Below are positions 57,098 through 64,000 of a DNA stretch of 64,000 nt, in pieces. Both the position numbers and the translations under genes were made by a program. Numbering within the stretch: position 1 is the first letter of the stretch; each line of letters begins with the position of its first letter. The notes below the pieces were generated by a model. It was not told the DNA's origin. It searched no databases and saw only the letters and a program-made list of their open reading frames with translations. The stretch spans positions 1,054,001 through 1,118,000 of the forward strand of contig JAWZYV010019980.1 of NCBI GenBank assembly GCA_038373885.1. The letters run 5' to 3'. Origin of the DNA: Cheiracanthium punctorium (taxonomy: Eukaryota > Arthropoda > Arachnida > Araneae > Cheiracanthiidae).

Positions 57098-57445
57098 TGC
57101 TTCCTTTGAGACTCGAAAGAATTTAGAATTTCCGTTCACAAGCACTTCCTTAAATGACAAGCTATAAGAGTTATGAAACATTCAGGAAAAAAACTTAATC
57201 ATTCTCACTATTTTGCAGTATTTCCCTTCACTGGTGTCATGTCTGTTCATTTTTTATAGCAATTTTTGGGCATCGAGATTTTTTTTTTTTTTTTTTTTTT
57301 TTTTGAGTTGCATGAAATGTGTAGATTTATTGTTTATATAAGTTGATGGTACAATTTTTGAAGAAAGCATTATTCGTAAAGTTTTAACATCATAGATTGG
57401 TTTTTAAAGCTGTTCAAAAGTCCTGTTACATCTGTGTGAGTGTTT
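57098..57445 (+). repeat. Dispersed repeat C, copy 3
   Basis: GAGACTCGAAAGAATTTAGA, GCTATAAGAGTTATGAAACA, GAAGAAAGCATTATT and a GTTCAAAAGTCC end match copies 1 and 2 in order. A run of 26 T (57279-57304) expands the middle. Confidence 0.6.
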
Positions 57446-58049
57446 TTTAGAGCAGCCTTATAAAATCCAAAAACGCGCATTCCTGATCAGTGGCAGATCC
57501 AGAAATTTTTTTGGGGCGGGGATGAATTTTTTAAAAAGCTTATTTTACCCAATTAAAATGTACTATAAATAAAAATTTTAGTCTAAACCAACGTGCACGC
57601 TTTTGGGAGGGGCTAAGTTATAAAATATGATCATTTTAGCTATTTAAATTTTATAATAAAGCAGAATGTTACCCTTTAGCAATCTCTTTGGGAGGGGAGC
57701 TGAAGGCCCCTAGCCCCTCCCCTGATGTCCCTGATAAACACCCTAGTCTCCACTGTTCCTGATATACACTAGGACCCCCCCCCCCCCATAACATTCAGAA
57801 AAATTTGCTTTCATTTTCCTACAACACGCTAAATACGTGAGACTCGTACAACAATGTAAATGAATGAGACAGATGTTTTTCTGCATTACCTTTAACGCAG
57901 CTGACTATGCTCATGTGTTTGTATAATCGAAGTGACTCCTACAACATGGAACGTATCTACAGTGTTATAGGATGGTCTGCTCTATATAATTTTTTTTCTT
58001 TTTAATGGGGGGGGGGCACTTGCCATTTATATGCATTGGCCACTGCCAA
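57446..58049. other. Non-coding stretch with G/C runs
   Basis: C run near 57776-57787 and G run near 58009-58016. Nothing recognised. Confidence 0.45.
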
Positions 58050-58200
58050 GGCCGTGATTACTAGTCTCTTTATTATGGAGGCACCTTATAAGTGGACCAG
58101 CGTTGCCTCCTATGAAGGGATACGCAGCCCGTGGCGGGAATCGAACCCGGACCCCGGCGTGTTGGAATGGCTCTTTAACCACTACACAACCCGGGCAGCC
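58050..58200 (-). mobile_element. tRNA-derived SINE of a second family
   Basis: On the minus strand it begins GGCTGCCCGGGTTGTGTAGT with a clear A-box region (GTGTAGTGGTTAAAGAGCC) and B box (GGGTTCGATTCC), followed by a body not shared with the 10669 family. Its intact boxes suggest youth. Without a full cloverleaf and with a longer 3' body, it is not a tRNA gene. Confidence 0.7.
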
Positions 58201-61200
58201 TGCTGTATGTAATTGAAACCCATGAACACCATTATTTGCAAAAGTGGAGAAAAAAGTAGTACTGTCAGAGAATGTTTTTTTTTAAAAAATAGCAAAATAT
58301 TCTAGCCTGTAACAGATAATTCAAAAGATATTTACAACTTAAAGTAACTAATCTGATTCCTACAAGAAATTTTGTTTGGGTTACCACCGACCGACGTCGC
58401 TGGCCGATGATAGCCCGAGCAAAATTGCTAGTAGAGATGTTTTTCTAATTGTTTAATGCGTAATTTCAGTTCATTACGTTATGCGCGGTGGCGGTTTCCC
58501 CTCCCAAATTACTCTTTTTATTTATCTAGACTTGTTATCGCTAAACATTTTTTTTATTCCCTTCTTTCTTTCAAATGAAATAAATTACCTAGCCGCTTCT
58601 TACTCTTTCTTAACAAGACCAGGACTTCATCGTTGTTGAACAGCATACTTTAAATGTGCTCAGTTGGATCTGCATTGCATGGTCAATCAATTGAATCGCA
58701 AATGCAATGCGAGAGGGGGTATCATTTTAGTTTTCTCGACTTCACAAACGATCGCAAACAGCTCTAAATGTGTCTGAGGCCGTGGGAGCACGACGAAGCT
58801 ATAAATGTTTAGCGGAACTTGATTTTCATTGCCTTGTGCGTCATTTTCAATTTCGGTAGATAGATATTTATACTAAGTGTAAATCCAAAACTCGCAGGTG
58901 TAATTATCGTGAGTATCCAGGGCTCGACTAACACATTCGAAGGCCCTAGGCGTCGCAATTTTTAGAAGCCCCTGTACAATCATATTTTTGACACATGTAG
59001 AACATTTTGACGCGACGTTTCAATGACGTCATCTGACAGCCAACGATACATCCTTTCTGCGCAGATTCTCCTGTTGTATTCAGCCCAGAAAAAGAGTATT
59101 TAAATCACTTCAGAACATAAAAATGCCGCTGGAAAACGAAAGTCGAAGGTTTATTTAACAAATTCAATTTATTACAATAATTCAAAAACTTTAATACCTT
59201 TTTGAGTGTTAAAAATAGGAATTTTTCCATTGAAATGCACTATGAGAACCCAACGCTGTCCAAGCTGTGTCATGGAACCCGTCGCAGAGAGGCTAAGCTC
59301 GTCGAACTGATCTATAGAGTCTCAGGATAGCAATAATTTGTTCGCAGTGACGTTTATTTTCGGGGCCACTAACACTTGGGGACCCTAGGCCATAGCCTAC
59401 GTCTTGCTGAATTAGTATTTTCTTCCACTATCAAACAACTTTTTAAAAAGAAAAAGCTCCAGAAGCTGTTAATTATTCATCCTAGCCAATATTTGAAAAA
59501 GAAGGACTTAAACCTCATCCAAATCTTGCCCGTCAATCCCGTAACATCTTCACGCTGAATGAAAACTTAATTTTTTTAAATTTATTTATTTCCTCTTCAG
59601 CTTAATTTATCAAGCGGATGTCCCCCAGCTTAAAGCATTTTGCATCTCGGCGGATGTTAAAAGGACTGAACCCGTATAATTTAAGAGACCCATTTCTACT
59701 TTTATTATTGGAGGGAAACGGGGGGGGGGTTAAAAAAAAATAAAGCAATAAAATAAAGAAGCCTTTAAACCCCTCCTGTCTTTTCGCCCCCCTTTCTCAA
59801 ATGAGCGATTTGCTTTCTTCCCAACGAAGAAGTTACGCGATCATTTTGCTTCTTTTGTTTTTTCTTTCTTTCTTTCTTCATCACTTTAACGTCGGCAACA
59901 GATATAACATAAAAAATCTTTTTTTTTTTTTTTTCGTTTATCCAACCGTGAAAGCGTATTAGTTTCACATAAAAAGGGGGGTGGGAGTGGACTGGTAGGT
60001 AAGGGAATAATCCCATTTCTTAATCACCTGGTCCCCAGAGACATAATCCCGATATGCGCCTAACAACCATAAACAAAAACGATTCCAAGCTACGTACAGG
60101 AGGCATTCAAAATATCGCCAACCGTAAAAATAAAAGGGGGAAAAATTGGTAGAGAGGGAGGGGGGGCAGGGGCTTGGTGGGGGGCGAAGGAACGGTTTTT
60201 ATGGAGCCGATAATTTCGTTGTTGGTATTTTTGGGTAAACTGTTGTCGCCGTAAAACGATTAGATAGTTATTCGGGCCGTCATGCCGATGTTATGACCCA
60301 GGGAGATGCTATTAATTCCTGGAAATATATATATATCTATATACATAACTTTCTCCTAGGCATTTTTGCTGTTGCGCTCAACGGGCGAGAAAATTAAGTT
60401 ATACGCATTCTTCTCTGTCGCCATTGGCCCCTATTGCGGTGTATGCACTCCTTGGTTTTGATGCTGTTGTACTGGAGCTTTATGGTTCGAGCATGCAAGC
60501 CCGCTTCTTTATTATTTTTCGTTCCCTCCCTGGAGCAAAGGTGCGCCCTTCGTGACGGAAGAATGTCATAAACGTGTGCAGAAGAATTTGGTTTATAGGC
60601 TCTGGGTATATATTTATATGGTGGCAGTAAAAATCTTGCTTTTTCAATTTAAAAATGCTTTGCGCTTCCACTGATATTATCTTAGGATTGAAATAACATT
60701 TTTTATTGTTTCATAAATTCTTATCCTTATGGTGTGCGGAGACTATTTATTATGCTGTTATTAAAAGCTGAACTTGCAGTTGATTTTAGTTTTCACTCGT
60801 TTTAGTCAATTCTAACTTTTCTGTAGCGCAGTAAATCGGGGCTTATGTATATGAAGAAGGGAAAGACTTTAAAAAAATATATGTATATCAATCCTCCAAA
60901 AAAACAGGTTTTTTTTTGGGGGGGGGAGCATGGCTATTGAACTAGATAAAAGTAACTAATGTAAATTCAGTATATTTCTTCACAAGCGCTATTATATACA
61001 TTCTTACAGCAATAAACCTTAAGACTTAAAACTTTGAAATGGAGGGAGGGAATTTTCAATATTTAGCTGAAGCACATCAAATATGCTGTACCTTAAGAAA
61101 ATTCTGAATGTTTTTGTAATTTTCATAGATCAACTTGTGAACATTCTCTGAACTTTAACAGAGTTCTAACCTTATTTGGCACCATTTTCACAGATATCCT

Positions 61201-61317
61201 TTAATCACCTCGAAATCGAGAAAGTGGAGTTTTGCCGATTTTGGGGATGAGAGAACATCGCATAAAGTGGAGTTGTGAGAAATTGTGCAACTTTTGAAAA
61301 GATTTTTGAATTCAATT
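58201..61317. other. Non-coding stretch
   Basis: No gene recognised. Frames at 59376-59558, 59765-60016 and 60480-60671 lack domains. G runs near 59721, 60165 and 60919; T run near 59917-59934. Confidence 0.5.
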
Positions 61318-61405
61318 TACGCTAGAGCCTCGAAAAAATTTAGTCTGTCTTTGCAAGTTGTACAATGAACTATTTCAAGTAATGAACCTATAAGAGTTGC
61401 GAAAG
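61318..61405 (+). repeat. Dispersed repeat C, fragment
   Basis: GCCTCGAAAAAATTTAGTCT and AACCTATAAGAGTTGCGAAA match the start of family C; it is cut by a G run. Confidence 0.5.
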
Positions 61406-61689
61406 GGGGGGGGGGATGTTAATCATATAAAATAAAGCACGTTCTCCCTCCCACCAGGCCAACTGAATTTACATAATAGAAGAATGACTTTTTTTTGATA
61501 AATTTTAGATATTTTAAAAGAAAATGCGACAAAAAGTGTTTTGTGCCTCCTCCAGATTTTTTTTTTTTTTTCTGTAACCGCCACTGGTCTTAAAACGATC
61601 ACATAGGGGTCCCGCGCCGTCACGTTATGATCGGCCGACGGTGCTTATGCTCGCCCGTTTTGACGTCACACTATGGCCATGATGTTTAA

Positions 61690-61879
61690 CAGGGCCCGAC
61701 TATGACCAACAGGGGCCCCAGGCATTGATTAATTTGGGGGCCCCCGTCTATGAAATTTGTTTTCTTTTTCATAAAATTTTGACCTGTAAAAGAGTATTTA
61801 AGAACAAGAAACTAGGGGCCCTTTCGAACCGGAGGCCCTGGGCAAAGTCCCGATTTTCCCATGCGATAATAAGGTTCTG
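61690..61879 (+). repeat. Dispersed repeat H, copy 2
   Basis: Ordered match to 18694-18889, starting CAGGGCCCGACTATGACC and ending AATAAGGTTCTG. Confidence 0.65.
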
Positions 61880-62569
61880 TGTTCTGTAACTACGGTGTTT
61901 ATAGTAATTACGGTGACAATGGTTTCATCTGAGACAATACGAATTTCTGGTGCTGCCATCTGTCGCTGATGCCTGAAACTACATAACATTATCGGCGACT
62001 CGGATTCTATACATGGTTTTTAAGCTATAAATATCCTTAAGAGTGTAGTGAATGTTAAAATGTATTCTGAAAATTGAGATCGAGTAAGTTAAACCTGAAT
62101 TCTTGATTTTAAAAAGTACTGAATAAGAAACAATCCATCTTTGGTGAAACGAATCTCCAATCTATACGTTTCTTTCCATCTCCTCCTTTGAAATTTTTTT
62201 GGGTCCACCCAGTCTTAGAGCAAGCTCATTTCCTTTACCTTTCTTAAGAAGAAGAAAAAAATCATGCTACTTTAATTACGTTTGTTACAAAGCTATTTTA
62301 AACTGGAGACTTTTTTAAAAAAATGTAGAATGTCTCATGGCACGCTGCACTTATGCACTTTTACATGCAGCCAGAAGAAAATTTCAAACATACATTATCT
62401 TGAAATACTATGCATGATATTTTGGCAATTTATGCCGATTTTCTACTTCGGATTTTTATTTTTTTTTTTTTTTTTTTCTGAAAGTTCGGAAAGCCAGTAC
62501 AGTTAATTTGTGTTGTTTTATGGCAAAGCTACGCACGTTGTATCTGTTAAGATTTGGGAGTGCCTTCGT
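61880..62569. other. Non-coding stretch
   Basis: A CTCF-like site lies at 61951-61966. Otherwise nothing recognised. Confidence 0.45.
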
Positions 62570-62716
62570 CGGAGGATTTTTCAATGGATTCTATCGCGTA
62601 TTCACGTTACATCTGGAGAAAACCGACGGCTGCGCGACAGGACAGGACAGATTGCTGGACCTTCACACTTCAGCCTTCTGCCATTTTGAATGTCTTATCC
62701 ACTCGGCCATATTGAC
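62570..62716 (-). mobile_element. tRNA-derived SINE, copy 5
   Basis: Minus strand: GGTCAATATGGCCGAGTGG head with a Leu/Ser-like A box, GAAGTGTGAAGGTCCAGCAA, GCGCAGCCGTCGG and TCTCCAGATGTAACGTGAAT. The B box is decayed. The 79-codon frame 62508-62747 spans it and is not a gene candidate. Confidence 0.7.
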
Positions 62717-64000
62717 CTGTAATAAAATTGCACAGTACAATATGTGAAAGGAGCTGTTTAATTGTTTAATTTCATTGGTTGGTTTTCAGAAATGTTCAAA
62801 ATTAATGTGACACCTGCTTCTTTTAAATAGAAATAGCCCGAGCGTGTTTTATAGAGAAACCTGAACAAATTATAATGCAGATATTTTACCGAAAAAGTCT
62901 GTGAATGAGTTATTGCTTTTATTCAACACTGCGGGCTCACTGTTCCATACAGCAAAATTCGGTGTTTTCATCGATACAGAACAGTTAGTCCTCTCCCTCT
63001 ATCCCACTGCCTAGCTTTTATTGCTGTCCGCTCTATTGTTTCGTTCAAATCTTCCATCTATCCAAAACCATAAATAGGTCGAATGGGGTGTCTCCATATT
63101 GGACGAGCAATCCCTTAATCTCATAATGGTCATCTCTTGGCGACATATTGCTATGTTTATGGACCAGCCCGGATAGGTTTCCGGTTATTTGCTCCTTCAC
63201 TTCCGGTCACTCTGAACACCCTTCTCATTCCCGTAAATGGCCCTTCTTACTTCACTTCACTCCCCTCCCCCCCCCCCCCCGCTCTCCCCTCTGCATTCCC
63301 CAACATCCATATGAGAACAGAAACAACGACTTTATGAAAGAGATATTAGCTTCTCCCTAAGAACTAAATCCTAATAATTTTGATAATGGACGTTATTAAT
63401 TTGATTGCGAAGATTTTTAGCTTTGTTAGCCCGTTTTTGTTAGGTAATTGCTTTTTGTGTGTGTGTGCATGTGTGTATATGGAAAAAGGAAAGATGATAA
63501 ATACGGAAAGATAAGATTTTTCGTATTATTTCCCTGGATCTTTCTTCAATCGATGAAAATTTAATTGTATTGTGTTTTTATCAATAGCAGTGCTTTATTT
63601 GGATATGACCGTTTAGGAACTCTTAATTTTAATGAAATTCAGAAAATTCTTCATTATAAAAATATTTTATATATAAAAAAAGTAAACAATATGTACTAAA
63701 ACAAATATTGATTTAATCCTTCCGATCAGATTTAATAATGAAAAATTGAGCATTAACAATTTAATTTTTATTCAAAAATTTGTTAATTCTTGCATATTAG
63801 TAATTAAAATTGTATTATTGATATGGATATAACAGTAATGAAATCCCACTAACAGTTTGGCCGTGACTTGTACAAAGAAATTCTAACAGTACACATACAG
63901 TGATAATGATCTGTGATGTCAACTTAAGTTATAAAAGTGCTTCAGGATGCAACACACCAGACATTTAAAAACCAATTTATTATTATATTCAACAGTAACT
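62717..64000. other. Non-coding stretch to window end
   Basis: AT-rich; C run near 63268-63280. Two overlapping frames at 63137-63360 lack domains. Nothing recognised. Confidence 0.45.

Noticed and set aside
58130..58200. Possible tRNA gene on the minus strand
   Set aside because: Good A and B boxes, but the downstream body and lack of a closed acceptor stem indicate a SINE.

Overview
This window is AT-rich, non-coding animal DNA dominated by transposable elements. It has long A/T and G/C homopolymers, tRNA-derived SINEs, hairpin MITEs and spliceosomal introns, so it is a metazoan nuclear genome. An arthropod, perhaps a chelicerate, is a weak guess from general repeat style only. I found no convincing host protein-coding exon, rRNA gene, functional tRNA gene or CRISPR array. 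The only long open frame (36740-38992, 750 codons) encodes a transposase.

The centrepiece is an apparently intact 4.7-kb DNA transposon at 34814-39536. It has 12-bp perfect terminal inverted repeats, a perfect 5-bp target duplication (AATCA), a probable 5' non-coding exon and intron, and a hAT-superfamily transposase. The transposase has an N-terminal CCHH zinc finger, the D/D/E residues, CxxH and RW motifs, and a C-terminal coiled coil. Both ends carry a direct (not inverted) subterminal repeat with 11-bp spacing.

The most abundant repeat is a TTAA-targeting hairpin element, here called family A. It occurs at 1030, 7891, 23623, 39948, 40354, 44883, 48094, 48606, 51932 and 54410, with older fragments at 2227 and 29085. 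Its ends resemble piggyBac-type termini (CCCTTT...). A typical copy has one unique head segment and a long inverted-repeat hairpin carrying CAAGATGGCGG motifs. The head tip itself contains TTAA, and two pairs of copies meet at that internal site (39948/40354 and 48094/48606).

Other mobile DNA: a nested pair of hAT-like elements at 17694-20724, each with its own target duplication; short hAT-like elements at 9863-10380, 27061-27750 and 42829-43107; a fragment at 24902 resembling the subterminal part of the 4.7-kb element; a TIR element rich in GAGACGAGAC, once inserted with an 11-bp duplication at 29146-29263; two further dispersed families (C, around 8958, 14752, 30535, 57098, 61318; G, at 21690, 22968, 39548, 17262); foldback hairpins at 12549 and 16538; and at least five tRNA-derived SINE copies plus fragments.

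Layout: 1-2.4 kb repeats; 2.4-7.5 kb featureless AT-rich DNA; 7.5-17.4 kb mixed repeats; 17.7-20.7 kb nested hAT block; 21-25.3 kb families G, A, SINE; 25.3-34.8 kb mostly unique-looking AT-rich DNA with a hAT remnant and two slightly GC-richer islands; 34.8-39.5 kb intact transposon; 39.5-40.8 kb stacked G/A/A insertions; 42.5-54.8 kb scattered family A copies; 55-64 kb local duplications, SINEs and unique DNA. The elements do not form a pathway. They record layered insertion, with the 4.7-kb hAT element and several family A copies looking youngest.
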